Shown: positions 25,953 through 35,492, numbered from the stretch's first letter. The stretch is 64,000 nt of DNA from Cognatishimia sp. MH4019 (GCF_020177595.1 NZ_JAHTBL010000003.1:330893-394892); one strand, 5' to 3'. Notes: generated by a model from the letters alone, not told the origin. Translations and numbers: made by a program.

Positions 25953-27293
25953 TTGGAACTCACCAACTTGATCCCGCAATTCGGCGGGCTGATCTATACC
26001 ATTGGCGCATTCGTTTTGGCGCTCAGCATCATCGTGGCGATCCATGAGTACGGCCATTACATCGTGGGCCGTTGGTGCGGGATTTATGCCGAAGTGTTTT
26101 CGCTTGGATTCGGTCCGGTGCTGTTCAGCCGCGTCGACAAGCGCGGCACGAAATGGCAATTCGCGCTGCTGCCGCTGGGGGGCTACGTCAAGTTTCTGGG
26201 CGATGCCGATGCGGCCAGCGGCAAGGACGGTGCGCTGGTGGATGCGCTGCCGGAAGAGCGTAAACGAATGACCATGCATGGCGCGCCGCTTTGGGCGCGG
26301 GCGTGCACCGTCGCCGCAGGCCCTGTGTTCAACTTCATCCTGTCGTTTCTGATTTTCGGCGCGATCCTCTTTTTCAGGGGTCAGCCAACCGCGCCGCTGA
26401 TGATCGAAGACCTTACCGAGTTGCCGCCTGCCTATGCCGTGGCTTTGCAGCCGGGCGACAAGATCATTGCCATTGACGGCGTGGAAGCCCCCGATCTGGA
26501 AGGCTTCGATGATTTCGTGCAGGCTCTGCCGACGGATCAAGTCCTTGATTACCGCGTTTTGCGGAACGGGGATGAGGTGACGGTGGACGGTCCTTACCCC
26601 TATCCGCCGCTTATCAACGGTTTGTCGCCACGCTCTGCCGCGATGGATGTGAACCTGCGTGTCGGTGATGTGATCACGGCTGTCGACGACGCGCCGATCC
26701 ACACGTTCAACGCCCTGCGCACAGCTGTGGCCGACGCGGATGGCGCGCCCTTGAAGCTGGATGTGTGGCGTGACGGGGAGGAGATGGAGTTTGTTCTTGC
26801 TCCCAAGCGTGTGGACCTGCCGCAGCCCGATGGCAGTTTCGAGACACGCTGGTTGATCGGTATCTCAGGTGGGCTGTTCTTTGAGGCCGCAACCGAGCGG
26901 GGCGGCGTGCTGCAATCCTTGCAATACGGGGTAGAGCAGACGTGGTTCATCGTCACGTCAAGCATTTCGGGCCTGAAAAACATGATTACCGGGGCGATCA
27001 GTTCGTGCAATCTGTCCGGCCCGATTGGCATTGCCCAGACATCAGGCGCGATGGCCAGCCAGGGTGCGCAGTCCTTCATTTATTTCATCGCTGTTCTCAG
27101 CACGGCAGTGGGCCTTCTGAACCTGTTCCCGATTCCCGTTCTGGATGGCGGGCATTTGGTGTTTCACGCCTATGAGGCGGTGACCGGCAAGCCCCCCAGT
27201 GACCGCGCGTTGCGCGTTTTGATGGGGGTCGGGCTGACGCTGCTGTTGTCGCTGATGGTGTTCGCGCTGGGAAATGACATCTTCTGCCCCTAG
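25953..27293 (+). CDS. rseP: RIP metalloprotease RseP
   Basis: An intramembrane site-2 zinc protease. The 446 residues contain the catalytic HEYGH (AIHEYGHYIVGRW) in the first helix, two PDZ-like regions in the periplasmic part (for example LQPGDKIIAIDGVEAPD and LRVGDVITAVDDAPIH) and the third metal ligand in NLFPIPVLDGGHL near the C-terminus. It starts with TTG at 25953, preceded by AGAGGG; no ATG is suitably placed. Location between dxr and bamA is the common proteobacterial order and fits a role in envelope stress signalling. Confidence 0.93.
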   Translation: MELTNLIPQFGGLIYTIGAFVLALSIIVAIHEYGHYIVGRWCGIYAEVFSLGFGPVLFSRVDKRGTKWQFALLPLGGYVKFLGDADAASGKDGALVDALPEERKRMTMHGAPLWARACTVAAGPVFNFILSFLIFGAILFFRGQPTAPLMIEDLTELPPAYAVALQPGDKIIAIDGVEAPDLEGFDDFVQALPTDQVLDYRVLRNGDEVTVDGPYPYPPLINGLSPRSAAMDVNLRVGDVITAVDDAPIHTFNALRTAVADADGAPLKLDVWRDGEEMEFVLAPKRVDLPQPDGSFETRWLIGISGGLFFEAATERGGVLQSLQYGVEQTWFIVTSSISGLKNMITGAISSCNLSGPIGIAQTSGAMASQGAQSFIYFIAVLSTAVGLLNLFPIPVLDGGHLVFHAYEAVTGKPPSDRALRVLMGVGLTLLLSLMVFALGNDIFCP

Positions 27294-27394
27294 GCGCGCG
27301 TAACGAAACGCCCTGAAACCTGTCCGATTATGCCCCATTCCTGCCACATTTGGCCCCGATCCTTGATCAAAGCCTTTGTGCAGGAGTGTAACCA

Positions 27395-27538
27395 ATGCAA
27401 GCCGTTCAATCCGGAGTTCGCAGCCTGAGCCTGTTGATGGATATCAACTGGGACCGCTTCATCATGCCTGCTGCCATTATCGGCGGATTGGTTGCCGGGG
27501 CCGAGCTTGGTGGCATCTTGCTGAACCTCGCACATTAA
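27395..27538 (+). CDS. 47-aa membrane peptide between rseP and bamA
   Basis: ATG 27395 is preceded by CAGGAG at 27380-27385, a good ribosome binding site, and the frame ends with TAA at 27536. It opens MQAVQSGVRSLSLLMDINWD, followed by one hydrophobic helix with small-residue spacing (GGLVAGAELGG), suggesting helix packing or oligomerisation. Upstream are TGCCCCA and TGCCACA elements 11 bases apart (27331, 27342), and a strong hairpin follows (27571-27604), so it may be a separate transcription unit. No known function; an envelope role is only guessed from position. Confidence 0.6.
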   Translation: MQAVQSGVRSLSLLMDINWDRFIMPAAIIGGLVAGAELGGILLNLAH

Positions 27539-27570
27539 ACACCTCCAAAGACAGCGCTGATGCGCTTACA

Positions 27571-27604
27571 AAACACTCCGACACAAGTTGTGGCCGGGGT
27601 GTTT
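27571..27604 (+). terminator. hairpin between the 47-aa gene and bamA
   Basis: AAACACTCCG (27571-27580) pairs with C-GGGGTGTTT (27595-27604), with inner CAC/GTG pairs and an AAGTT loop. T-rich sequence follows. It could end the small transcript or lie in the bamA leader. Confidence 0.5.
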
Positions 27605-27610
27605 GTCGTT

Positions 27611-27639
27611 TTGACAACGTGTGGTAATGCCGATACTCA
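27611..27639 (+). promoter_or_regulatory. possible bamA promoter
   Basis: A perfect -35 TTGACA (27611-27616) is followed after 17 bases by a weak -10 (TACTCA, 27634-27639). If used, transcription would begin after the first in-frame start codons of the bamA frame, supporting the later start at 27677. Confidence 0.3.
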
Positions 27640-27676
27640 GTTCTCGAACGCTGGGATGTTTAAACGGAGTCGTCGG

Positions 27677-30025
27677 ATGACCGCCAAAGAGGTGAGCAGC
27701 GCGACCGTAGCTGCAATGATAATGCACACGGGACGCAACTGGGTCAGCGCATACATCAAAACAGGGCTTTTGGCCCTAGTTTCGCTGGTCATGATGGTGG
27801 GATTAGCCACCGCACAGGATTTTCGCTTTAACCAAGTGCAGATCGAAGGCAACCAAAGGGTGGAGCCGGCCACGATCCTGTCTTACGCGAATATCGCGCG
27901 GGGCGAGGCGGTCAGTGCGGGCGATCTGAACGACGCCTTCCAGAATATTCAGGAATCAGGCCTCTTTGAAGAGGTGGAGTTGATCCCCTCGGGCAGCACG
28001 CTGATTATCCGGGTGCAGGAATTTCCGACGATCAACCGCATCAATATCGAAGGCAACCGCCGCATTGACGACGAAGACCTGCTGCCGCTGCTGCGCTCGC
28101 AGCCGCGCCGGGTCTACAGTCCGACCCTGGCCGAGCAGGACGCCGCTACATTGACCGAAGCCTACACGACCCAAGGACGTCTGGCTGCGACCGTGTCGCC
28201 GTCGATCATCCGCCGCTCGGATAACCGCGTCGATCTGGTGTTTGAAGTGGTGGAAGGGCGCACCGTCGAGGTGGAGCGTCTGAGCTTTACCGGCAACCGC
28301 GAGTTTTCTGATCGTCGTCTGCGCCGTGTTCTTGAGACCAAACAGGCCGGTATTTTCCGGGCTCTGATCCGGTCCGACACGTTTCTCGCGGATCGGATCG
28401 AGTTCGACAAACAGGTGTTGCAGGATTTCTACCAATCGCGCGGCTATGTCGATTTCGAAACGCTCAGCGTGAACTCTCAGCTGACCCGCGAGCGCGATGG
28501 CTATCTTGTGACGTTCAACGTGCGGGAAGGCCAGCAGTTCAAATTTGGCGAAATCACCGCGGTGAGCGATCTTGAGGACGTGAACCCGGACGAGTATCTC
28601 GACGTTATTCGCTTGCGTCCGGGCGTCATTTACAACCCGGCACTAGTCGACAACACCATCGCCCGGATGGAGCGTTTGGCGCTGCAGCAAGGTCTGAACT
28701 TCATTCGGGTCGAGCCGCGCATCATCCGCAACGACCGCGCATTGACGCTGGATGTAGAGTTCGCCATCACCCGCGGTCCGCGTGTTTTTGTCGAGCGGAT
28801 TGATATTGAAGGCAACACAACGACGCTGGACCGCGTTGTGCGCCGCCAGTTCCGCGTGATTGAGGGCGATCCGTTCAACCCGCGTGAGATTCGCGCGTCG
28901 GCTTCGCGGATCCGCGCACTTGGCTTCTTCTCCAATGCCGAGGTGAATGCACGCGAAGGGTCCGGCCCGGACCGCGTCATCATCGACGTGGATGTAGAAG
29001 AGCAGCCGACAGGCTCGCTCAACTTCGGGGGTAGCTTCTCGAATTCCAACGGGTTCGGGGCCGCGATCAGCTTTACAGAGCGGAACTTCCTGGGCCGGGG
29101 CCAGACCCTTGGGTTTGGCGTGAACACAACCTCGTCCACGCGGTCTTATAACTTCAACTTCGTTGAGCCCGCCTTCCTGGGCCGCGATCTGCGTGCAGGT
29201 ATTCTGATTGATTATCGCACCACGGACCGCAACAACGCGGACTTCAACTCTCGTGTTGCACGGGTGCAACCATCACTGCGCTTCCCGGTGGGGGAGAATA
29301 GCTTCCTCACGCTGCGTGGTGGTTTCAAATCCAGCGAGATTTTCGACGTCGATGATGACAGCTCGGTTCTGTTGCAGGCCGAGGAAGAGGAGGGCGAACG
29401 CGCCTTGGGCTTTCTTGGCTACTCGTTCAGCTATGACAGCCGCCGCACAGGTCTGAACCCGAACGCAGGTGTGATCTTCCGCTTCAGTCAGGATTTTGCC
29501 GGTCTGGGCGGGGATAACAGCTACATCGAAACGACGGCTCTTCTTGGCGCGGAAACGCGTGTCATGAACGAAGAGGTCACGCTGCGGGCCACTCTTGAGG
29601 GCGGCGCGTTGAACATGCTGTCCGGCGACTCGCTTATTCTGGATCGTTTCCGGGTTGGTCCCAGCCGTTTGCGCGGCTTTGAATCGAACGGGATTGGCCC
29701 ACGTGATCTGGATGCCAAAAACGAAGACGTCCTTGGCGGTAACTTCTTTGCCGTGGCCCGTCTTGAGGCCGAGTTCCCTCTGGGGCTGCCTGAAGAATAC
29801 GGCGTGAGCGGCGGTGTCTTTTACGACATGGGTTCGCTTTGGGGGCTGGACAATACGGATGATGGCCGGATCGACGACAGCTTTAGCCTGCGCTCGGCTG
29901 TGGGTGTATCGCTCTTCTGGGATACCGGGCTTGGCCCGCTGCGCTTCAACTTTGCCGAAGCCATCCAGAAAGAGGATTTTGACGAGGATCAGTTTTTCGA
30001 TCTGACGATCTCTACCCAGTTCTGA
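27677..30025 (+). CDS. bamA: outer membrane protein assembly factor BamA
   Basis: Central outer-membrane component of the BAM complex that folds beta-barrel proteins. From ATG 27677 it has 782 residues: a signal region ending LVMMVGLATA-QDF, five POTRA domains (first beginning FRFNQVQIEGNQRVEPATIL) and a 16-strand barrel with the C-terminal DLTISTQF ending in Phe, the usual BAM-recognition residue. The start is uncertain: in-frame ATGs at 27656, 27716 and 27722 are alternatives, and the longest frame from 27560 has an implausible N-terminus. Its stop overlaps the next start (TGATG). Confidence 0.94.
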   Translation: MTAKEVSSATVAAMIMHTGRNWVSAYIKTGLLALVSLVMMVGLATAQDFRFNQVQIEGNQRVEPATILSYANIARGEAVSAGDLNDAFQNIQESGLFEEVELIPSGSTLIIRVQEFPTINRINIEGNRRIDDEDLLPLLRSQPRRVYSPTLAEQDAATLTEAYTTQGRLAATVSPSIIRRSDNRVDLVFEVVEGRTVEVERLSFTGNREFSDRRLRRVLETKQAGIFRALIRSDTFLADRIEFDKQVLQDFYQSRGYVDFETLSVNSQLTRERDGYLVTFNVREGQQFKFGEITAVSDLEDVNPDEYLDVIRLRPGVIYNPALVDNTIARMERLALQQGLNFIRVEPRIIRNDRALTLDVEFAITRGPRVFVERIDIEGNTTTLDRVVRRQFRVIEGDPFNPREIRASASRIRALGFFSNAEVNAREGSGPDRVIIDVDVEEQPTGSLNFGGSFSNSNGFGAAISFTERNFLGRGQTLGFGVNTTSSTRSYNFNFVEPAFLGRDLRAGILIDYRTTDRNNADFNSRVARVQPSLRFPVGENSFLTLRGGFKSSEIFDVDDDSSVLLQAEEEEGERALGFLGYSFSYDSRRTGLNPNAGVIFRFSQDFAGLGGDNSYIETTALLGAETRVMNEEVTLRATLEGGALNMLSGDSLILDRFRVGPSRLRGFESNGIGPRDLDAKNEDVLGGNFFAVARLEAEFPLGLPEEYGVSGGVFYDMGSLWGLDNTDDGRIDDSFSLRSAVGVSLFWDTGLGPLRFNFAEAIQKEDFDEDQFFDLTISTQF

Positions 30026-30639
30026 TGCGTCGGCTTCTTTCGGCTTTGTCTTTGGGACTGGCGGTGCTTCTGGCGCCGCCAGTTCTGGCGCAAGGCGGAT
30101 TGTCCCAACCGCAATCACCCATCCTCGTGATCGAAAGCGAACGCCTGTTCATCGAAACAGAGTTTGGCCAAGCCAGTCTGCGGGCAATTGACGAACAAGC
30201 GCGGCGTTTGGCTTCGGAAAGTCGCGAGATTGACGCGCAGCTTATCGAGGAAGAACGGGCGCTGACCGAGGCGCGCCCAACCCTGTCAGCGGAAGAATTC
30301 CGCGCCCGTGCGGATGCGTTTGACGACCGGGTTTTACGTCTACGGCGCGAACGCGATGAGGCCAGCACGCAGCTGGGCCGCGCGCGCGATGAAGCTGAGC
30401 AGATTTTGCGCAATGCCGCATTGCCGGTTCTGGCGCAGATCGTTCTGGACCGCGGAGCAGTTGCGGTTTTCGAGCGGCGTGATGTGTTCATCGTGGACGA
30501 TGCCATCGACATCACTGACGAGGCGGTGGCCCGGATCAACGAACAATTGGGCGCAGATGATGTGCAAACGGGCACGTCTGACAGCCCGACGCCACCCGCT
30601 GAAACACCGGAACAATCCGACACAGAAAGTGATCCTTGA
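30025..30639 (+). CDS. OmpH/Skp-family periplasmic chaperone
   Basis: Probable chaperone that escorts unfolded outer-membrane proteins to BamA. The 204 residues comprise a signal peptide (MRRLLSALSLGLAVLLAPPVLA), a short strand region (ILVIESERLFIETEFGQ), a long charged helical pair (about 60-140, coiled-coil-like) and a closing strand region AVAVFERRDVFIVDDAIDIT. The C-terminal ~25 residues are Pro/Thr/Ser/Glu-rich and probably disordered. It overlaps bamA by one base. In many bacteria lpxD follows skp at this point; here it does not. Confidence 0.87.
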   Translation: MRRLLSALSLGLAVLLAPPVLAQGGLSQPQSPILVIESERLFIETEFGQASLRAIDEQARRLASESREIDAQLIEEERALTEARPTLSAEEFRARADAFDDRVLRLRRERDEASTQLGRARDEAEQILRNAALPVLAQIVLDRGAVAVFERRDVFIVDDAIDITDEAVARINEQLGADDVQTGTSDSPTPPAETPEQSDTESDP

Positions 30640-30698
30640 GCGCGTTGTGCGGGGCAGGGCCACTTGTTAGTCAAATACCATAAAAAGAAGGACAGGCC

Positions 30699-31154
30699 AT
30701 GAGCGACCCTTTGATGAGCGCCGATATCCAACGCATCCAGCGGCTGATCCCGCACCGCTATCCGTTTTTGCTGGTCGACCGGGTCGAGGATATCGACGGC
30801 ACCAAATCCGCGCGGGGCATCAAGAATGTGACCTTCAACGAGCCACATTTCCAAGGCCATTTCCCTGGTACGCCGATCATGCCGGGTGTGACGATCATCG
30901 AAGCGATGGCGCAGACGGCTGCCGTCATGGTTGGTGCTGCGATGGGGATGGAAGACAAGGAATTGCTCGTCTACTTCATGGCCATCGACAAGTGTAAGTT
31001 CCGCCGCAAGGTCGGTCCCGGTGACGTGCTTGAACTGTATATCGAGACAAAGCGCGGCGGCTCGAAGATTTGGAAATTCTCCGGTGTGGCCAAGGTCGGC
31101 GATGAAATGGCCGCCGAGGCGGAATTCACCGCCATGATGGACTTGCCGGAGTAA
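30699..31154 (+). CDS. fabZ: 3-hydroxyacyl-ACP dehydratase FabZ
   Basis: Dehydrates 3-hydroxyacyl-ACP in fatty acid synthesis. At 151 residues it has the hot-dog fold and the active-site blocks [30 protein letters not shown] (catalytic His and Glu). It lies 59 bases after the skp-like gene and 9 before lpxA; FabZ and LpxA compete for the same hydroxyacyl-ACP pool, so co-location is functionally sensible. Confidence 0.96.
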   Translation: MSDPLMSADIQRIQRLIPHRYPFLLVDRVEDIDGTKSARGIKNVTFNEPHFQGHFPGTPIMPGVTIIEAMAQTAAVMVGAAMGMEDKELLVYFMAIDKCKFRRKVGPGDVLELYIETKRGGSKIWKFSGVAKVGDEMAAEAEFTAMMDLPE

Positions 31155-31163
31155 GCCGCCGCG

Positions 31164-31958
31164 ATGATTGATCCATCCGCTCAAATTCATGCCTCTGCTG
31201 TGATCGAGGACGGTGCCGTGATCGGCCCTGACTGTGTGATCGGTGCATTCAGCTATATCGGGCCAGAGGTGCGCCTTGGTGCGCGGGTCGAGCTGCGCAC
31301 ACATGTGGTCGTCACCGGGCAAACGAGCGTGGGCGACGACACGGTCATTTTCTCCTTCGCGGTGATTGGTGAGATCCCGCAAGACAAGAAGTTCGACGGT
31401 GAAAAGACCCGGCTAGAGATTGGCGCGCGCAACCGTATTCGCGAACATGTCACGATGAATACCGGGACCAAGGGAGGCGGTGGCCTGACCAAGGTCGGCG
31501 ATGACGGGCTATTCATGGCGGGCTGTCACATCGCGCATGACGTGATGATCGGGAACAACGTGATCGTGGTGAACTCGGCCGCTTTGGCGGGGCATTGCAT
31601 CATCGAAGATGACGTCATCATCGGCGGTCTGTCGGGCATTCACCAGTTCGTGCGCATCGGCAAAGGGGCCATTATTGGTGCCGTGTCCATGGTGACCAAT
31701 GACGTGATCCCGCATGGGTTGGTGCAAGGACCACGGGGGCAGCTTGATGGGCTGAACCTTGTTGGTTTGAAACGCAAAGGTGTTGCGCGGGCTGACATCA
31801 CGGCCTTGCGGGCGGCGTTTCAGATGCTGGCACAAGGCGACGGGGCCTTTCAGGACCGCGCCCGTCGTTTGTCGGACGAGACCGATAGCCCTTACGTGCG
31901 CGAGGTTGTCGATTTCGTGCTGGGGGCGTCTGATCGCTCCTACCTGACGCCGCGCTGA
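31164..31958 (+). CDS. lpxA: acyl-ACP--UDP-N-acetylglucosamine O-acyltransferase
   Basis: First step of lipid A synthesis. The 264 residues form a left-handed beta helix of hexapeptide repeats (SAVIEDGAVIGPDCVIG and similar) with the catalytic His in FMAGCHIAHDVMIGNN, and a helical C-terminal domain (ADITALRAAFQMLAQGD). Its stop overlaps the lpxI start (TGATG). Confidence 0.96.
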   Translation: MIDPSAQIHASAVIEDGAVIGPDCVIGAFSYIGPEVRLGARVELRTHVVVTGQTSVGDDTVIFSFAVIGEIPQDKKFDGEKTRLEIGARNRIREHVTMNTGTKGGGGLTKVGDDGLFMAGCHIAHDVMIGNNVIVVNSAALAGHCIIEDDVIIGGLSGIHQFVRIGKGAIIGAVSMVTNDVIPHGLVQGPRGQLDGLNLVGLKRKGVARADITALRAAFQMLAQGDGAFQDRARRLSDETDSPYVREVVDFVLGASDRSYLTPR

Positions 31959-32740
31959 TGCTGGCCCTGATCGCAGGGCGCGGCGGTCTGCCCAAACTTC
32001 TGATGCAGCGCTTGAAAGAGCGTCCGTTGGTGTGTGCCTTGGAAGGCTACGCGCCAGATTTGTCGGGGGTTGAGACGTTTCGGATCGAAACGCTCGGCAG
32101 CTTTATCGCGATGCTGAAAGAGCGGGGCGTGACGCAAGTGTGCTTTGCGGGGCAGGTGCAGCGCCCGGCACTTGATCCGTCTTTGATTGATCCCGCAACG
32201 ATGCCGCTGGTGCCGCGTATGATGGCGGCTTTGCAGCAAGGCGATGATGCCGCGCTGCGCGTGGTGCTGGCGTTTTTTGAAGAGGCCGGGATCGCGATTG
32301 TCGCGGCGCATGATCTTGTGCCGGAATTGTTGCCATCCGAAGGGGTTTTGACCGCGATCCAGCCGACTGACACCGATAAACAAGACGCGGCGCGCGGGGT
32401 TGAACTGCTTTCGCTTCTCAGCCCCGCCGATATTGGGCAAAGCTGTGTGATCGCGCGCGGACAGGCGCTGGCGGTAGAGGCGCAGCCGGGAACAGATTTC
32501 ATGCTATCCTCGCTTTCCCATCTGGAGCGAACGCGCGGCGGTGTTTTCGTGAAAGCGCCAAAGGATGGGCAGGATCGGCGCGTTGATATGCCAACGATTG
32601 GACCCGATACGGTGCGTCTGGCGGCAGAAGCTGGGCTAAGCGGCCTTGTTCTGACCGCAGGCGGTGTGCAGATGCTGGAACCTCAGCTTTGCATCGCATC
32701 GGCCAATGATGCGGGACTTTTCATCTGGGTGCGCGCTTGA
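31958..32740 (+). CDS. lpxI: UDP-2,3-diacylglucosamine diphosphatase LpxI
   Basis: Hydrolyses UDP-2,3-diacylglucosamine to lipid X plus UMP, the alphaproteobacterial replacement for LpxH. The 260 residues start LALIAGRGGLPKLLMQ and contain GQVQRPALDPSLID, DLVPELLPSEGVLT and VDMPTIGPDTVRLAAEAGL, all typical of the DUF1009/LpxI family. It is sandwiched between lpxA and lpxB with overlaps on both sides. Confidence 0.94.
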   Translation: MLALIAGRGGLPKLLMQRLKERPLVCALEGYAPDLSGVETFRIETLGSFIAMLKERGVTQVCFAGQVQRPALDPSLIDPATMPLVPRMMAALQQGDDAALRVVLAFFEEAGIAIVAAHDLVPELLPSEGVLTAIQPTDTDKQDAARGVELLSLLSPADIGQSCVIARGQALAVEAQPGTDFMLSSLSHLERTRGGVFVKAPKDGQDRRVDMPTIGPDTVRLAAEAGLSGLVLTAGGVQMLEPQLCIASANDAGLFIWVRA

Positions 32741-33873
32741 AGATCTTCGTGATCGCCGGCGAAGCCTCAGGCGATAAGCTGGGCGGGGCGGCATTGGCCG
32801 GGCTGAGATCGCTGGTTCCGGATTTGGAAATCCACGGCGTTGGTGGGCCGCTCATGCAGGCCCAAGGGCTGGAGAGCCTCTTTCCCATGGATGAGCTGAG
32901 CGTGATGGGTATTGCGGAGGTTTTACCGAAATACCGCCATCTCAAGCGTCGGATTGCGCAGACGGCGGAGGCGGTTCTGGCGCTGAAACCCGATGTTCTA
33001 TTGACCATTGACAGCCCGGATTTTTCCTTGCGCGTGGCGCGCCGCGTGAAAGCGGCGAGCGCTATTCGCACGGTGCATTATGTGGCGCCAACGGTCTGGG
33101 CGTGGCGCCGGGGGCGCGCGAAAAAGATGGTCGGTGTGGTTGATCAAGTGCTCGCGCTCTTTCCGTTTGAGCCGCCTTATATGGAGGCCGTGGGTATCCG
33201 TTGCGATTTTGTTGGACATCCGGTGGTGGCTGAAGCTGTCGCCTCTGAGGAGGAGGCCAGGGATTTCCGGGTGCAGCACGGTTTGGGCGACGCGCCCGTT
33301 TTGCTTGCGTTGCCCGGATCGCGACGTGGAGAGATCAATCGTTTGGCCGGGACTTTTGGGGCCGCGCTCGCCCCAGTGCTGGCGGCGCATCCTGAGATGC
33401 GCGTGGTGGTGCCCGCTGCCCCCGGCGTGATTGGTTTGGTGCGCGAGACGGTTAGAGCATGGCCGGGCAGCCCCTTGGTCATCGACAATGAAATGGACAA
33501 GCGCGCGGCGTTCAAAGCGGCCACCGTGGCGCTCGCGGCCTCGGGCACGGTCTCTCTGGAATTGGCCGCCTCTGGCACACCGATGGTCATCGCCTATGAT
33601 ATGAACTGGCTAAGCCGTCAGATCATCGCGCGGATGTTGAAAGTGGACACGGTCACACTGGTGAACCTTGTCTCTGACACTCGCGTGGTGCCGGAGTTTC
33701 TGGGAATTGAATGTGAGCCAAAAGCCATCGCGCAGGGGCTTTCAGATGCCATCGCCAACCCCAATGCGCAGCTTGAGGCGATGTCGCTGACGATGCAACG
33801 GCTGGGGCAGGGCGATGAGGATCCGGGGCTAAGGGCTGCACGGGCGATCCTGGACGGGGTAAAACTTTTCTAA
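32737..33873 (+). CDS. lpxB: lipid-A-disaccharide synthase
   Basis: A membrane-associated GT19 glycosyltransferase that joins lipid X to UDP-diacylglucosamine. The 378 residues show IFVIAGEASGDKLGG at the N-terminus, VLLTIDSPDFSLRVA, HYVAPTVWAWRRGRAKKM and ALPGSRRGEINRL. The start is TTG at 32737, overlapping the lpxI stop by four bases. A terminator hairpin follows at 33888-33907, ending the envelope cluster. Confidence 0.95.
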   Translation: MKIFVIAGEASGDKLGGAALAGLRSLVPDLEIHGVGGPLMQAQGLESLFPMDELSVMGIAEVLPKYRHLKRRIAQTAEAVLALKPDVLLTIDSPDFSLRVARRVKAASAIRTVHYVAPTVWAWRRGRAKKMVGVVDQVLALFPFEPPYMEAVGIRCDFVGHPVVAEAVASEEEARDFRVQHGLGDAPVLLALPGSRRGEINRLAGTFGAALAPVLAAHPEMRVVVPAAPGVIGLVRETVRAWPGSPLVIDNEMDKRAAFKAATVALAASGTVSLELAASGTPMVIAYDMNWLSRQIIARMLKVDTVTLVNLVSDTRVVPEFLGIECEPKAIAQGLSDAIANPNAQLEAMSLTMQRLGQGDEDPGLRAARAILDGVKLF

Positions 33874-33887
33874 AAAGTCCTCGCGAA

Positions 33888-33907
33888 AGTCTTATGAAGA
33901 CTCTTTT
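33888..33907 (+). terminator. terminator after lpxB
   Basis: AGTCTT (33888-33893) pairs with AAGACT (33897-33902) around ATG and is followed by CTTTT. It lies between convergent lpxB and mnmA. Confidence 0.55.
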
Positions 33908-33912
33908 ACCGC

Positions 33913-35055
33913 TCAATACCCGCGCCAGATCCAGCCGCCACCCAAAATGCGGGTGCCACCGGTTTCGTAGAACACGCAAGCCTGACCTGGGGAGACGCCT
34001 TCCTCTGGGGTCAGCAATTCCACCTCGGCTTCCGTCGCGCTGATGGGGCGGATGATCGCCTCGCGCGGGGGGCGAGTGGAGCGGACCTTGACCGACACAT
34101 GCCGTTCGCTCAGATCGGTAAACGCACCGTCGCCCAGCCAGTTGATCTCGCGCACAGGGATGGTGCGGGTGGCGAGCATCTCTTTCGGGCCGACGATCAC
34201 TTGGCGGGTGTTCACATCCAGTTTGACCACGTAAAGCGGGGTATCGAGCCCGCCGATGCCCAAGCCCCGCCGTTGCCCGATCGTGTAGTGGATCACGCCC
34301 TCATGCCGGGCCAGCACGTTGCCATCGACATCAACGATCTCGCCGGGTTCGGCGGCACCGGGGCGCAGTTTTTCGATCACGCTGGCGTAGTTGCCATTGG
34401 GCACAAAGCAGATGTCCTGGCTGTCTGGCTTATCCGCCACGCTCAGCCCGTAGCGCGCCGCAAGCGCGCGGGTGTCGTCTTTGGAGGGCAGGTGGCCCAG
34501 CGGGAAGCGCAGGTAGTTGAGCTGCTCAGGCGTGGTCGAGAACAGGAAGTAGCTTTGATCGCGGTTGGCATCCGCGGCGCAATGCAGTTCTGCCCCCGCA
34601 GCGCCCATTTTGCGTTGGATATAGTGACCCGTCGCCATGCAATCGGCATCCAGGTCGCGGGCCGTTTCCAACAGGTCCTTGAACTTCACACGCTCGTTGC
34701 AGCGAATGCAGGGCACGGGTGTTGCGCCGGCCAGATAGCTGTCGGCAAACTCGTCAATGACGGCTTCCTTGAACGTGTTTTCATAGTCCAGCACGTAATG
34801 CGGAAAGCCCATTTCCTCGGCCACGCGGCGGGCATCGTGGATGTCGAGGCCCGCACAACACGCGCCTTTTTTGGCCAGAGCAGCCCCGTGGTCATAAAGC
34901 TGCAGGGTCACGCCCACCACGTCATAGCCTTCCTCGGCCAGTTGTGCGGCCACGACCGAACTGTCCACGCCGCCCGACATCGCCACGACGACGCGCGTCT
35001 CGGACGGGGGCTTGGCAAAGCCGAGCGAGTTCAAAGGGTGGGCATCCAGCGCCAT
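33913..35055 (-). CDS. mnmA: tRNA-specific 2-thiouridylase MnmA
   Basis: Introduces sulfur at C2 of the wobble uridine of tRNA Lys, Glu and Gln. The 380 residues have the PP-loop SGGVDSS (27-33) and the two catalytic cysteines, one in [13 protein letters not shown] and one in [12 protein letters not shown]-terminal beta domain ([21 protein letters not shown]) completes the family architecture. It is divergent from sciP. Confidence 0.94.
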   Translation of the reverse strand: MALDAHPLNSLGFAKPPSETRVVVAMSGGVDSSVVAAQLAEEGYDVVGVTLQLYDHGAALAKKGACCAGLDIHDARRVAEEMGFPHYVLDYENTFKEAVIDEFADSYLAGATPVPCIRCNERVKFKDLLETARDLDADCMATGHYIQRKMGAAGAELHCAADANRDQSYFLFSTTPEQLNYLRFPLGHLPSKDDTRALAARYGLSVADKPDSQDICFVPNGNYASVIEKLRPGAAEPGEIVDVDGNVLARHEGVIHYTIGQRRGLGIGGLDTPLYVVKLDVNTRQVIVGPKEMLATRTIPVREINWLGDGAFTDLSERHVSVKVRSTRPPREAIIRPISATEAEVELLTPEEGVSPGQACVFYETGGTRILGGGWIWRGY

Positions 35056-35074
35056 GACAGATCCTTAATGGAGA

Positions 35075-35081
35075 TGTCGCG
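35075..35081. promoter_or_regulatory. candidate SciP binding site upstream of sciP
   Basis: TGTCGCG, the sequence I recall as the Caulobacter SciP recognition motif, lies in the 121-base mnmA-sciP intergenic region, about 95 bases before the sciP start. It could mediate autoregulation. A single heptamer may occur by chance. Confidence 0.35.
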
Positions 35082-35176
35082 AGATATAGTAAAATGCGAG
35101 ATACTAACAAGGGGGCGTTTCATCCCTCTTTAAGGCCTGTGGCGCAGGGTGTCCCCACGTAATTGAGGGATTTCCG

Positions 35177-35464
35177 ATGTATCTGAAGAAAATTGACGCG
35201 CCGCGGTCGGTGACATTACCGGACGGGCGCACCATGACACAGGCCGATCTGCCACCACGGGACACACGACGATGGGTCTCTTCGCGCAAGGCGGCCGTTG
35301 TGAAGGGGGTCGCCTTCGGGTTGATTTCGATGGAGGACGCGATGGACCGGTGGGCTTTGTCCGAAGAAGAGCTGCGTGAATGGACAGAGGCGTTAACCCT
35401 GCATGGGGAAGGCGCTTTGAAGACAACAGCCTTGCAGCATTACCGAAAAGACTCGACAACTTAA
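35177..35464 (+). CDS. sciP: CtrA inhibitor SciP (DUF1153)
   Basis: A 95-residue helix-turn-helix protein that binds DNA and CtrA and limits CtrA-driven transcription, known from Caulobacter. Family hallmarks are LPDGRTMTQADLP at the N-terminus and the helical RWVSSRKAAVVKGVAFGLI then MDRWALSEEELREW. It is directly upstream of ctrA in the same direction, an arrangement that puts the inhibitor and its target under neighbouring control. In Rhodobacterales CtrA mainly governs motility, gene-transfer and recombination traits, so SciP's effect may differ from Caulobacter. Confidence 0.92.
   Translation: MYLKKIDAPRSVTLPDGRTMTQADLPPRDTRRWVSSRKAAVVKGVAFGLISMEDAMDRWALSEEELREWTEALTLHGEGALKTTALQHYRKDSTT
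35450..35454. promoter_or_regulatory. GANTC site near the ctrA promoter
   Basis: GACTC fits the CcrM methylation motif GANTC and lies near the end of sciP, about 105 bases before ctrA. A second, GAATC, is at 35551-35555 beside the ctrA ribosome binding region. In Caulobacter the methylation state of a GANTC site affects ctrA transcription. Confidence 0.35.
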
Positions 35465-35492
35465 AGTTGCACGGTTTACGTTTTCATAATTG

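Noticed and set aside
25287..26702. 471-codon minus-strand frame
   Set aside because: Antisense to dxr and rseP, spanning their junction; no recognisable domain.
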